From: Hathewaya limosa | GTDB taxonomy: Bacteria > Bacillota > Clostridia > Clostridiales > Clostridiaceae | Length of the DNA stretch: 64,000 nucleotides | Assembly (NCBI RefSeq): GCF_030815255.1 | Contig: NZ_JAUSWN010000014.1 | Location: 33,057 to 97,056, forward strand | Direction: 5' to 3' | Shown here: positions 44,629 through 53,469 of the stretch, in pieces | How the letters are laid out: the number at the start of each line of letters is the position of its first letter | Position numbering within the stretch: position 1 is the stretch's first letter | The notes under the pieces: generated by a model | What the model was told of the DNA's origin: nothing | Seen by the model: only the letters and a program-made list of their open reading frames with translations | Database searches by the model: none | Program-made: the position numbers and the translations under genes

Positions 44629-46719
44629 TTAAACTAATTCTTCTTTTTTAGTTATTGATGAACTCTTCCATTTTCTTGTTGTTTTACTAATAACCTTTTC
44701 AAATATTATTAGTAGAGGAGGTAACATGAAGATGATTGAGAACATACTAATAATTGCTCCTCTTGCCATTAGTAAACATAAGCTCTTTATAAGTTCCATT
44801 TTTGAAACTGCATAAACACCTATAGTGGCACCAAAGAATGTTAATGCACTAGTTATTATTGATTTAGAACATTCTTTTACTGATACCCTCATAGCTTCAA
44901 ATTTATCTAATCCATTACCTAATTCTTCTTTAAATCTACTTGTCATTAAAATTGCATAGTCAACCGTAGCTCCTAATTGAATAGTTCCTATTACTATACT
45001 AGCAACGAATGGAAGAACTGAACCTGTAAAATAAGGTATTCCTAAATTAATTGAAATTGCAAGTTGAATAGCTAATACTAAAATAACTGGGATACTTAAA
45101 GATGAAAATACACCTAAAACGATTAAAAATATGGCTAGATTTGAAGCAACACTAACACTTTTAAAATCTTTATCAGCTATTTCTATAAGATCTTTTGTAA
45201 GAGGTCCTTCCCCTACAACTAATCCTTTTTTATCATACTTTTTAACAATTTTATTGACCTCATCTATTTGAGCATTTTCTTCATCTCTTGCTGCTTTATA
45301 TCTTGAGTTTGCTACTACTAAGCTATAATTTCCTTTTTTAAATACATCCTTTATATCTTTAGGTATAAAATTCGCTGGAATAGATGATCCAATTAAATCA
45401 TCATATCCTAAAACTGTTTCTATACCATCAACTTTTTCAATCTCACTAATCATTTTATTAGCTTTATATGATGGTACATTTTTATTAATCAATATAAAAT
45501 GAGTTGTTGTCATTTTATAATCTGCTTTTAACTTATTAGTTGCCACTATTGAATCTAGATTTTTAGGTAATGCCTCATCTAAATTATAATAAACAGCTGT
45601 TTTACCTTGAGCATATAAGAATGGTACGAATATTAAAACAAATAAAACTCCTAAAACCTTGTTATACTTTACAACAAAATTAGAAACTTTATTGAAACTA
45701 GGCATTAATGTTCTATGTCTATATTTATGAATTGCTTTATCGAAGAACATTAATAATGCTGGTAAAGTTGTTACTGTAGATAAAACTCCAAGAATAACAC
45801 CTTTTGCCATAACTATACCAATGTCTTTACCTAATCCAAGCTTCATTGTACAAAGAGCAAGGAATCCCGCAACTGTTGTTAAAGAACTTCCTGCTATAGA
45901 TACAAAAGTACTTGCTATAGCATTTGTCATAGCTTCTTCTCTATCGTTTGTTTTTGTCTTTTCTTCTTCAAACCTGTGTAGTAAAAATATCGAATAATCC
46001 ATTGTTACTCCTAACTGTAATACTGCAGCTAGGGCTTTGGTTATATAAGAAATTTGTCCTAAGAAATAGTTTGTTCCTAAATTATATATAATAGGGAATC
46101 CAATTCCTACTAAAAATATAAAAGGTACTAAAGTAGATTCTAATCCAAATGTCAAAACTATTATTGCAAAGATTACCGCAATTACTACATATAATGGCGT
46201 TTCTTTTTCTGCTAATTCCCTAGTATCATGAATAATAGAAGATACCCCTGCCAAAAATGCTTTTTTACCTGTCAATCTTTTAATTTCATTTATTGCTGTG
46301 AAAGTTTCTTGTGATGCTGTGTTTTCTTTAAATTTAATCATCATTAGCGTTGTGTCTTTCGCATAACACATATTTTTAAATTTTTTAGGAATCATTTGAC
46401 TTGGAATACCTATATCTAAAACATCACTTACCCAAATGACATCCCCAACACCATTAACTTTTTCTATTTGTTCTTTAAGTGACAATACATCCTTAGACGG
46501 CATATCCTTAACCATTAACATTCCTGTAGCCGCAATAGAAAAATCATCTTCCAAAATATGCTGGCCCTTCATAGTTTCAAGTTCCTCTGGAAGATAACTT
46601 AAAATGTCATAGTTTATTTTTGTGCCAATTATGCCCATCACAGAAGGAACCAGTAACGCTATGGATATTATAAGTACTAATATCCTGTTTTTTACTATAA
46701 ATTTTCCAAATTTCCTCAT
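44629..46719 (-). CDS. MMPL-family RND transporter
   Basis: A 696-residue membrane protein with two matching halves, each with one membrane helix, a large outside domain and five further helices (about 12 in total). Conserved patterns are TMDYSIFLLHRFEEE in the first half and ATVDYAILMTSRFKEEL in the second, the proton-path blocks of MMPL proteins. Members export lipids, siderophores or pigments in a proton-driven way. It lies between the TetR gene and the secreted repeat-protein gene, so all three form one operon under TetR control. Confidence 0.92.
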   Translation of the reverse strand: MRKFGKFIVKNRILVLIISIALLVPSVMGIIGTKINYDILSYLPEELETMKGQHILEDDFSIAATGMLMVKDMPSKDVLSLKEQIEKVNGVGDVIWVSDVLDIGIPSQMIPKKFKNMCYAKDTTLMMIKFKENTASQETFTAINEIKRLTGKKAFLAGVSSIIHDTRELAEKETPLYVVIAVIFAIIVLTFGLESTLVPFIFLVGIGFPIIYNLGTNYFLGQISYITKALAAVLQLGVTMDYSIFLLHRFEEEKTKTNDREEAMTNAIASTFVSIAGSSLTTVAGFLALCTMKLGLGKDIGIVMAKGVILGVLSTVTTLPALLMFFDKAIHKYRHRTLMPSFNKVSNFVVKYNKVLGVLFVLIFVPFLYAQGKTAVYYNLDEALPKNLDSIVATNKLKADYKMTTTHFILINKNVPSYKANKMISEIEKVDGIETVLGYDDLIGSSIPANFIPKDIKDVFKKGNYSLVVANSRYKAARDEENAQIDEVNKIVKKYDKKGLVVGEGPLTKDLIEIADKDFKSVSVASNLAIFLIVLGVFSSLSIPVILVLAIQLAISINLGIPYFTGSVLPFVASIVIGTIQLGATVDYAILMTSRFKEELGNGLDKFEAMRVSVKECSKSIITSALTFFGATIGVYAVSKMELIKSLCLLMARGAIISMFSIIFMLPPLLIIFEKVISKTTRKWKSSSITKKEELV

Positions 46720-46734
46720 ACACTCCCCACTCCT

Positions 46735-47346
46735 TTAATTTTCTAGAATTTTCCTTATTGCATCAAATAAGACAGGTTTCATAGAATCTATATCATCTGG
46801 TTCTCTTAATACTATAGAAGAGTAGCAGACAGCCCCTATTAATTCTATAATTATAAACAAAGTCTTTTCAGCTTCCTCTTTTGTTTTACCTTTTGTTGCT
46901 ATATTATCTGTAAATTTATCTACTAACGAAGTTATTTGTTCATCTTGTTTTGAATCTGAAAAGGCTCTTTTAACAATCCCCCAAGAAAAGTTCTTATTTA
47001 TAAGCTTTAAAATAAACTTATTTGCTTTAAAATACTCTATTATATAATCAGTAAAATAAATGATTCCATCAACAAAATTACCCCTATACTCAGTTTCTGT
47101 TGTTTGAAGTGCCTCATGCAAAACAGTAATACTTTTTCTAAGAATGATTTTGTTAATAATATCGAACTTGTCCTTAAAATATAAATAGAATGTTCCCTTT
47201 GCCACACCTGCTTTTTTAACAATATCATCTATAGAAGTATCATTAAAACCTTTAGTAATAAATAATTCGTATGCTGCTTGAAATAAATCATGTTCTTTTC
47301 TTTTCTTCTTCTGTGATACTATCTTCCTTTTGCCTGTCATTTCCAT
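46735..47346 (-). CDS. TetR-family repressor of the MMPL operon
   Basis: A 203-residue regulator. Helix-turn-helix at about 25-65 (FNDTSIDDIVKKAGVAKGTFYLYFKDKFDIIN), followed by an all-helical ligand-binding domain. I start at the ATG at 47346, which follows AAAGGTGAT; a start five codons upstream overlaps the RBS. Two copies of TGACYATTAGTCA in its promoter region (47382-47394 and 47429-47441) are the probable operators. It is the first gene of the operon. Confidence 0.92.
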   Translation of the reverse strand: MEMTGKRKIVSQKKKRKEHDLFQAAYELFITKGFNDTSIDDIVKKAGVAKGTFYLYFKDKFDIINKIILRKSITVLHEALQTTETEYRGNFVDGIIYFTDYIIEYFKANKFILKLINKNFSWGIVKRAFSDSKQDEQITSLVDKFTDNIATKGKTKEEAEKTLFIIIELIGAVCYSSIVLREPDDIDSMKPVLFDAIRKILEN

Positions 47347-47381
47347 ACAATCACCTTTCATTTATAATTCAATTATTTTTA

Positions 47382-47394
47382 TGACCATTAGTCA
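47382..47394 (-). promoter_or_regulatory. TetR operator copy 1
   Basis: TGACCATTAGTCA, palindromic except at one position. It lies in the leader, about 20-30 bases downstream of the predicted start of transcription. Confidence 0.7.
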
Positions 47395-47414
47395 CTTTTT
47401 TATTGAATAATTTT

Positions 47415-47442
47415 ATTATACAATTTAGTGACTATTAGTCAA
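47415..47442 (-). promoter_or_regulatory. Promoter of the TetR-MMPL operon
   Basis: Minus-strand TTGACT (47437-47442), 16 bases, TATAAT (47415-47420). The -35 site overlaps operator copy 2. Confidence 0.7.
47429..47441 (-). promoter_or_regulatory. TetR operator copy 2
   Basis: TGACTATTAGTCA, a palindrome around the central TAT. It covers the -35 site, so binding would block RNA polymerase. The two copies are 47 bases apart. Confidence 0.72.
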
Positions 47443-47597
47443 CATTGTAAATTTTCGAAATATTATAGTTTTTCAGTTTTTACCTCTGTTTATCTCCTTT
47501 TCTCTAAATTTTTCAAATTTGTATTAAATATTTATTAATGTTTTATATTATTTTTCTTAACTATGTAAACTTTTATTTACTTTATATTTTTACATAT

Positions 47598-47659
47598 AAA
47601 AAATAGCACTTAACCTATTAATAAGTTTTTTACACTTTTAATAAGTTTTGTGCTATTTT
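47598..47659 (-). terminator. Terminator of the 94-residue protein gene
   Basis: AAAATAGCAC (47600-47609) pairs with GTGCTATTTT (47650-47659), T6 on the minus strand. TTAATAAGTTTT occurs twice in the loop. Confidence 0.75.
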
Positions 47660-47682
47660 ATATTAAATATTTATATTGTAAT

Positions 47683-47967
47683 CTAACAATCACAATCTGC
47701 TATTTGACGCTTAGAAACCTGTGCTGAAACCCATCTTTGGCCATTCCACCTGTAACAAATAATATAAGTATCGTAAATTGCTATTAACCATATCCAAAAT
47801 GATTGACCATTTCTAAGTCTTAAATAAGTATACTTATTAAAACATTCACATAAATCATCGTTATCATCAAATTTATTTTTCATTGTCGGTTGAATCTTTG
47901 GTGGTGCTGGTGGTAATTTTCCTTGATTCATATTCATATTAGGATTTATATCCTTAAAAAATTCCAT
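47683..47967 (-). CDS. Small protein with Pro-rich start and Trp/Cys-rich body, unknown
   Basis: A 94-residue protein, AAAGGAGAG before its ATG. It begins acidic, then has a Pro/Gln-rich segment (LPPAPPKIQP), then an aromatic-rich part (FWIWLIAIYDTYIICYRWNGQRW) and ends DCDC. It has no signal peptide and one region hydrophobic enough to sit on a membrane. The compact pattern with four cysteines near the ends resembles spore-coat or surface proteins, but I do not recognise a family. Single gene with its own terminator. Confidence 0.65.
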   Translation of the reverse strand: MEFFKDINPNMNMNQGKLPPAPPKIQPTMKNKFDDNDDLCECFNKYTYLRLRNGQSFWIWLIAIYDTYIICYRWNGQRWVSAQVSKRQIADCDC

Positions 47968-48131
47968 AATAACTCTCCTTTAAACAATTATTCTACTTTA
48001 TAGTTTATGACTTTCAAGTTATTTTGTGATGACTTTTTCAATATAACATTTTAACTTTAAAGTAACTTTTAATTTAACACATACATAATATATCTTAGAG
48101 TTTGTCCATCACTACCAAAGGAGGCTTAGTA

Positions 48132-48374
48132 ATGAAAAATCCTGTTTTAACATTAGATAAAGTTCCTGTAGATAATATAGCTAAAGTTATTAAAATATAT
48201 TCAAATAACCTATCAAAACAAAGACTTTTAGATCTTGGTCTAGTAGAAGGAACTCTTATTAAAGTATTGAGAAAAAGTGCATGGGGAGATCCTACCGCCT
48301 ATATGATTCGGGATACATGTATAGCATTAAGGTGTGAAGAAGCTCAAAACATCGAGGTGATTTTATGGGATTAA
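48132..48374 (+). CDS. feoA: FeoA-type iron transport accessory protein
   Basis: An 80-residue SH3-like protein, with SKQRLLDLGLVEGTLIKVLRKSAWGDPTAYMIRDTCIALR-type FeoA pattern in which the RLLDLGLVEGT block is diagnostic. I start at the ATG at 48132, seven bases after AAAGGAGG. Its end overlaps the start of the feoB G-domain gene by 10 bases. FeoA proteins are thought to bind FeoB and tune ferrous iron uptake. Confidence 0.9.
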   Translation: MKNPVLTLDKVPVDNIAKVIKIYSNNLSKQRLLDLGLVEGTLIKVLRKSAWGDPTAYMIRDTCIALRCEEAQNIEVILWD

Positions 48375-49123
48375 CTTACTCTAGTAGCACGTTAAAAAAT
48401 TTAAAAGATATGTTCAATGTAAAAAAGGAAACAGAAAGTGACTTAGTAATAGCATTAGCTGGGAACCCCAACACTGGGAAAAGCACAGTTTTTAATGCAC
48501 TTACTGGATTACATCAACATACTGGAAATTGGCCTGGAAAAACGGTTACCAATACACAGGGTAAATATTTTTTTAAAGATAATAATTACATTATTGTTGA
48601 CTTACCTGGTACTTATTCATTACTTGCTAGTTCCATTGAAGAAATAATTGCTAGAGATTTTATTTGTTTTGCTAATCCTAATGTAACTGTAGTTGTTCTA
48701 GATGCTACTTGTCTTGAAAGAAACTTGAATTTACTATTACAAATTACTGAAATAACACCTAATGTAATAGGATGTCTTAATCTTATGGATGAAGCTAAGA
48801 AAAAACATTTAACCATAAATGTAGATAAATTAGAAGGAAAACTTGGAATACCTGTAATCCCAACAACCGCTCGTAGCAATATAGGTCTAGATACATTAAA
48901 AGAAACTATTCACCAAATAGCTATGGGAAACTTAAAATTAAATCCTCGGAAAATAATATACAGACCTGAAATTGACTCCATGATAAAGTCTATATCCTCT
49001 AAATTAAATACTATACTTTGTGAAAAAAACATAAATTATGAATGGTTAGCCTTAAGACTCTTAGATGGTGATACCTCCATATTAGAATCTATAAATAAAT
49101 ATCTAAATATAAAATTATTGTAA
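48365..49123 (+). CDS. feoB: FeoB, separate G-protein part
   Basis: A 252-residue protein that is only the cytosolic part of FeoB. Nucleotide motifs are G1 GNPNTGKST, G3 DLPGTYSL and G4 NLMD, in normal order, followed by the helical regulatory domain (DMIKSISSKLNTIL, then LLDGD). It ends where the membrane part of FeoB would begin. The membrane part is encoded by the next gene, 44 bases downstream, with its own RBS and TTG start, so the split is real and not a single frameshift. GTP hydrolysis here probably opens the separate channel subunit. Confidence 0.9.
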   Translation: MGLTYSSSTLKNLKDMFNVKKETESDLVIALAGNPNTGKSTVFNALTGLHQHTGNWPGKTVTNTQGKYFFKDNNYIIVDLPGTYSLLASSIEEIIARDFICFANPNVTVVVLDATCLERNLNLLLQITEITPNVIGCLNLMDEAKKKHLTINVDKLEGKLGIPVIPTTARSNIGLDTLKETIHQIAMGNLKLNPRKIIYRPEIDSMIKSISSKLNTILCEKNINYEWLALRLLDGDTSILESINKYLNIKLL

Positions 49124-49167
49124 TTTTTCCTTTTAATATCAATAAGATTTTTAAGGTAGGTGATTTT

Positions 49168-50577
49168 TTGAATACTATAAAACATACTAAAGAAAATAAT
49201 CTAAATCAATTATTAAAAGAAATATCTGAGTATAAACATAAAAATAACAATGAACTTAGAGAATATATAGTAAAAGATATATATTCCAATGCTGAGGAAA
49301 TATTAGATGGTTGTATAAAAAAAGATCCGTCTAAAACTTATTATCAGGAAAAAATAGATGACATTATCACATCAAAAACTTTTGGAATACCTATAATGCT
49401 TTTTTTATTAGCACTGGTTTTATGGATAACAATTGAAGGCGCTAATTATCCTTCAGAACTTTTGTCAAAATTTTTCTTTGACCTAGAAGGTTCAATAACT
49501 AATGTTTGTAGAAAATATAATGTATCTCCTGTTATTCATGGTGTTTTTGTATTGGGACTTTATAGGACTCTTGCATGGGTTATCTCTGTAATGCTTCCTC
49601 CTATGGCTATATTTTTTCCTATTTTCACCTTACTTGAAGATTTAGGCTATTTACCACGAGTTTGCTTTAATCTAGACCATGCTTTTAAAAAAGCTTGTGC
49701 TCATGGAAAGCAATGTTTAACCATGTGTATGGGATTTGGTTGCAATGCTGCTGGCATTATTTCTTGTAGAATAATTGATTCTCCTAGAGAACGTTTAATA
49801 GCCATACTAACCAATAACTTTATTCCATGTAATGGACGCTTTCCAACACTAATTGCCATTTCATCTATATTCTTTGGAATGAACTTGGTTAAAGGAGCAA
49901 ATGCTTTTGTATCCGCCCTAATTGTAACTTTATTAATAATTTTAGGTATTGTTATTTCATTATTAGTATCTTTCATACTTTCAAAGACTTTATTAAAAGG
50001 AATACCATCTTCTTTCACCTTAGAATTACCACCTTATAGAAAACCCCAAATTGGAAGAGTTATTTATACTTCTATTATTGATAGAACTATTTTTGTATTA
50101 GGAAGAGCTATGTTAGTTGCAGCACCAGCTGGTGCAATAACCTATATATTAAGTAACGTTTATATAGGTGATTTAAGTATAGTTTCCCATATAGCACAAT
50201 TTTTAAATCCATTTGCAAAGCTAATGGGATTAGATGGTTTTATACTTATGGCATTTATTTTAGGTTTTCCAGCAAATGAAATAGTACTTCCTATATTAAT
50301 GATGTGTTACCTAGCTTCAGGAAGCATGGTAGATTTCCAAAGTTTAGATCAATTGAAGAATATATTATTACAAAATGGTTGGACTAGTCTTACAGCTCTA
50401 AATACAATGTTGTTTTCCTTACTACATTTTCCTTGTGCAACCACTGTGCTTACTATAAGAAAAGAAACTGGTAGTAAAAAGTGGACCTTATTTTCCATAC
50501 TCTTACCAACCCTTATAGCTATAATTGTTTGTATGTTTACTACAGGTGTATATAATTTGTTTAAATTAATATTATAA
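49168..50577 (+). CDS. FeoB, separate membrane part
   Basis: A 469-residue protein matching the FeoB core: leading cytosolic helices (1-65), then about nine or ten membrane helices. The two gate motifs are recognisable but altered: MGFGCNAAGI in place of GFGCNVPA and PCNGRFPTLI in place of PCSARLP. It starts with TTG after AAGGTAGGTGAT. Together with the G-domain protein it would form a two-subunit ferrous iron transporter. The altered gates might mean a different metal; nothing in the sequence decides. Confidence 0.88.
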   Translation: MNTIKHTKENNLNQLLKEISEYKHKNNNELREYIVKDIYSNAEEILDGCIKKDPSKTYYQEKIDDIITSKTFGIPIMLFLLALVLWITIEGANYPSELLSKFFFDLEGSITNVCRKYNVSPVIHGVFVLGLYRTLAWVISVMLPPMAIFFPIFTLLEDLGYLPRVCFNLDHAFKKACAHGKQCLTMCMGFGCNAAGIISCRIIDSPRERLIAILTNNFIPCNGRFPTLIAISSIFFGMNLVKGANAFVSALIVTLLIILGIVISLLVSFILSKTLLKGIPSSFTLELPPYRKPQIGRVIYTSIIDRTIFVLGRAMLVAAPAGAITYILSNVYIGDLSIVSHIAQFLNPFAKLMGLDGFILMAFILGFPANEIVLPILMMCYLASGSMVDFQSLDQLKNILLQNGWTSLTALNTMLFSLLHFPCATTVLTIRKETGSKKWTLFSILLPTLIAIIVCMFTTGVYNLFKLIL

Positions 50578-50592
50578 ATTCCCTTAATTCTT

Positions 50593-50640
50593 ACTCTCTT
50601 TTTGCTTAACATTGTTTCTAATAAAAAGAGAGTAGGTTTT
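50593..50640 (+). terminator. Terminator of the feo genes on the plus strand
   Basis: ACTCTCTTTTT (50593-50603) pairs with AAAAAGAGAGT (50623-50633), followed by AGGTTTTT. The right arm also belongs to the stronger minus-strand terminator of the candidate small RNA, so the two signals share sequence. Confidence 0.7.
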
Positions 50641-50772
50641 TCCATAAAACCTACTCTCTTAGGGAGTTTAAAATATTTAGTTATGGGGGATAACTATATA
50701 CTTATAAAGCCGGTTAACTCTTTATAAGTTCATATAACATATAAGGGGATTGAGGGATCATAAGGGCTTTAA
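50612..50772 (-). ncRNA. Candidate C-rich small RNA between feoB and fbp
   Basis: No protein can be coded here. Reading the minus strand: TATAAT at 50779-50784 would place a start near 50772. The RNA then has single-stranded CCCUUAUGAUCCCUCAAUCC, a 10-bp stem (50700-50709 with 50720-50729), a hairpin UAGUUAU-CCCCC-AUAACUA with an all-C loop (50678-50696), and a perfect 15-bp terminator stem (50626-50640 with 50646-50660) ending in U5. In an AT-rich genome such exposed UCCC and CCCC blocks are the mark of small RNAs that pair with GGAGG ribosome sites. The -35 box is poor. The plus strand has no clean terminator in this place. Confidence 0.5.
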
Positions 50773-50784
50773 TGTATAATTATA

Positions 50785-51082
50785 TGTCACATTAGTAATT
50801 ATAACCACAACATCAAAATATATTCTATTTACCAAAAAAAATTATATTTTCTTTTAAAAAATTATATTTAAATATATTTATATTAAATTGTTATATTTAA
50901 AAATTTTTAAATATATTATTATGAATTTTTTAACATTTATTATATGTATTAAATATATTGTGTATAACTTTATTACGTTTTTGTCAAATTTATGTTAGAC
51001 TATTGAAATTTATTCTTGATATAGTATAACATATATGCTATTATAATTTTGTAAAATATAATTACAAATAGGAGATTATATC
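50785..51082. other. AT-rich leader region of fbp
   Basis: No gene. Very AT-rich, with several TATAAT-like words, and AGGAG before the fbp ATG. No riboswitch is recognised. Confidence 0.5.
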
Positions 51083-53083
51083 ATGAAAGACATTAGCCTA
51101 CAAGAACTTGAAAAAAATTTAAAATATTTAAAGCTACTGTCTGAGCAGTATCCTTCTAGTGCTTGTGCTTGTACTGAAATAATTAATTTACAAGCAATAT
51201 TAAACTTACCAAAGGGTACGGAACATTTTTTAACGGATATACATGGTGAATATGAAGCATTCACTCATGTTTTAAGAAATGCCTCAGGAGTTATTAAAAG
51301 AAAAATAAATGACATCTTTGGTAATTCCCTTAGAGAAAGTGAAAAAAAGAGACTTGCAACACTTATTTATTATCCTGAACAAAAACTTCAGATTATAAAA
51401 AGTTCAGAAGTTGAAATGGAAGACTTCTATAGAATAACTCTTTATCAACTTATTGAAATCTGTCGCAATGTTTCTTCAAAATATACTAGGTCAAAAGTAA
51501 GAAAAGCTTTACCACAAGATTTTTCTTATATAATAGAAGAGTTATTACACGAACATGAAAACAGAAAAAATAAACATGAATACTATAAAGAAATTATAAA
51601 CACAATTATTTCTATAGATAGAGCTGATGAATTTATTGTAGCTCTATGTAGATTGATTCAAAGGCTAGTTGTGGACAGGCTTCATATATTAGGTGATATT
51701 TATGATAGAGGTCCTGGTCCTGATATCATTATTGATGCATTAATAAATCATCATTGTGTAGATATTCAATGGGGAAATCATGATATTTTATGGATGGCTG
51801 CTGCTTGTGGTTCCGAAGCTTGTATGGCAAATGTAATAAGAATCTCAGCAAGATATGCAAACTTAAAAACCTTAGAAGAAGGCTATGGTATAAATTTATT
51901 GCCTCTCGCTACCTTTGCAATGGAAACCTATAAAAATGACCCATGTAGTGAATTTAAACCTAAACTTTCTACAAATGAACAACATTCTTATAGGTTAAAA
52001 GAATTAAAATTAATATCTCAAATGCATAAAGCAATAAGTATAATTCAATTTAAATTAGAAAGTTATATTATAAATAGAAGAACCCACTACAATATGAAAC
52101 ATAGGCTTCTATTGGATAAAATAGATTATGAAAAAGGAACTATTAATTTATATGGAAAAACTTATGAATTATTAGATAAAAATTTTCCAACTATAGATCC
52201 TAACGATCCTTTTAAACTAACAGATGAAGAAAAAGAATTGGTCTCTAAACTTAAAGCTTCTTTCATGAATAGTGAAAAACTACAAAAACACATAAACTTT
52301 TTGTATTCAAAAGGAAGTTTATATTTAAATGCTAATTCAAATTTATTATATCATGGCTGTGTACCTCTTAACGAGGACGGTTCGTTTAAATGTTTAGAGG
52401 TTAATGGAATAGTTTATAAAGGAAAATCCCTTTTAGATAGATGTGATAAATTAGCAAGGGAAGCATTTTTTATTAATAATGGAAAGGGAAATAAACTTTA
52501 TTCCTTAGATACAATGTGGTATTTATGGTGTGGAGAAGCTTCTCCTTTATTCGGAAAAGATAAAATGACAACCTTTGAAAGATACTTTATTAAAGAAAAA
52601 GAAACCCATAAAGAAATTAAGAATACTTATTTTGAATTAAGAAATGATGAAAAAATTTGCAATAAGATTTTGATGGAATTTGGACTTAACCCTAAAGAAT
52701 CACATATTATAAATGGACATGTTCCTGTAAAAACGAAAAATGGTGAAAGTCCTATAAAGGCTAATGGAAAATTACTTGTAATAGATGGTGGTTTTTCAAA
52801 AGCCTATCAACCAGAAACAGGTATAGCTGGATACACATTAATTTATAATTCTTATGGACTAATTTTAGTTTCTCATGAACCTTTTGAATCCATTCAAAAG
52901 GCTATTGAAGAAGAAAAAGATATTTTATCTTCCACTATTGTTTTGGAGGCTACTCTTGAAAGAAAGAGAGTGGCTGATACTGATATAGGTACAGAACTAA
53001 AACAACAAATTAATGACCTTTTAATGCTTCTTTGTGCCTATAAGAAAGGTTTGATAAAAGAAAAGTCTTATTCTATACTGTAA
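51083..53083 (+). CDS. fbp: Fructose-1,6-bisphosphatase, class III
   Basis: Dephosphorylates fructose 1,6-bisphosphate in gluconeogenesis. The 666 residues match the class III family of Firmicutes. The metallophosphatase core has the manganese-site motifs GDIYDRGPG (near 211) and GNHDILW (near 233), then INGHVPVK and DGGFSKAYQ near the end; this family is unrelated to class I enzymes. AGGAG precedes the ATG. The next gene (53135) is 51 bases downstream. Confidence 0.96.
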   Translation: MKDISLQELEKNLKYLKLLSEQYPSSACACTEIINLQAILNLPKGTEHFLTDIHGEYEAFTHVLRNASGVIKRKINDIFGNSLRESEKKRLATLIYYPEQKLQIIKSSEVEMEDFYRITLYQLIEICRNVSSKYTRSKVRKALPQDFSYIIEELLHEHENRKNKHEYYKEIINTIISIDRADEFIVALCRLIQRLVVDRLHILGDIYDRGPGPDIIIDALINHHCVDIQWGNHDILWMAAACGSEACMANVIRISARYANLKTLEEGYGINLLPLATFAMETYKNDPCSEFKPKLSTNEQHSYRLKELKLISQMHKAISIIQFKLESYIINRRTHYNMKHRLLLDKIDYEKGTINLYGKTYELLDKNFPTIDPNDPFKLTDEEKELVSKLKASFMNSEKLQKHINFLYSKGSLYLNANSNLLYHGCVPLNEDGSFKCLEVNGIVYKGKSLLDRCDKLAREAFFINNGKGNKLYSLDTMWYLWCGEASPLFGKDKMTTFERYFIKEKETHKEIKNTYFELRNDEKICNKILMEFGLNPKESHIINGHVPVKTKNGESPIKANGKLLVIDGGFSKAYQPETGIAGYTLIYNSYGLILVSHEPFESIQKAIEEEKDILSSTIVLEATLERKRVADTDIGTELKQQINDLLMLLCAYKKGLIKEKSYSIL

Positions 53084-53134
53084 TTGAATATACTTTATTA
53101 AGTATATAAAAATTTTATTAGGAGGCTTTATACC

Positions 53135-53398
53135 ATGAGTGAAAATTATAAATTTTTTCAGCACAAAACCTGTGAGTATTTTCCTTGTCATAAAACAAAG
53201 GATAAGGACAGTTTTAATTGCTTGTTCTGTTACTGCCCACTTTACACTTTAGGTAGTAAATGTGGAGGTAACTTTACATATACAGAGAGTGGAATAAAAA
53301 ATTGCACAAATTGCATGATACCTCACTCCAAAAATGGTTACGAATATATTATGTCGAAATGGGCTGATATTTCTAAATTAGCCTCACAAAATAAGTAA
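53135..53398 (+). CDS. Cysteine-rich small domain protein
   Basis: An 87-residue protein with nine cysteines in pairs: CEYFPCHK, FNCLFCYCPLY, GSKCGGN and NCTNCMIPH. This matches the small 'cysteine-rich' domain family (PF04071) and suggests one or two metal sites. The gene follows fbp closely (RBS TAGGAGGCT) and is probably cotranscribed. Family function is not established. Confidence 0.85.
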   Translation: MSENYKFFQHKTCEYFPCHKTKDKDSFNCLFCYCPLYTLGSKCGGNFTYTESGIKNCTNCMIPHSKNGYEYIMSKWADISKLASQNK

Positions 53399-53433
53399 CT
53401 GTTTAATTAAACAAACTACCCAAATTATCTTAT

Positions 53434-53461
53434 CTGCTGATGTATATCAGCAGCTTTTTTT
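53434..53461 (+). terminator. Terminator of fbp and the cysteine-rich gene
   Basis: CTGCTGAT pairs exactly with ATCAGCAG over a four-base loop, followed by CTTTTTTT. Confidence 0.93.
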
Positions 53462-53469
53462 ATACATTT

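Noticed and set aside
47040..47228. 62-codon frame on the minus strand inside the TetR gene
   Set aside because: It lies wholly inside the TetR coding sequence in another frame, has no RBS of its own, and the TetR helix-turn-helix is clear.
48000..48131. Fur box before feoA
   Set aside because: No GATAATGATTATCATTATC-like sequence could be found; regulation of feo stays open.
50660..50790. A plus-strand riboswitch for fbp
   Set aside because: G runs and stems exist on the plus strand, but the terminator and promoter orientation favour a minus-strand RNA, and no known aptamer core was seen.
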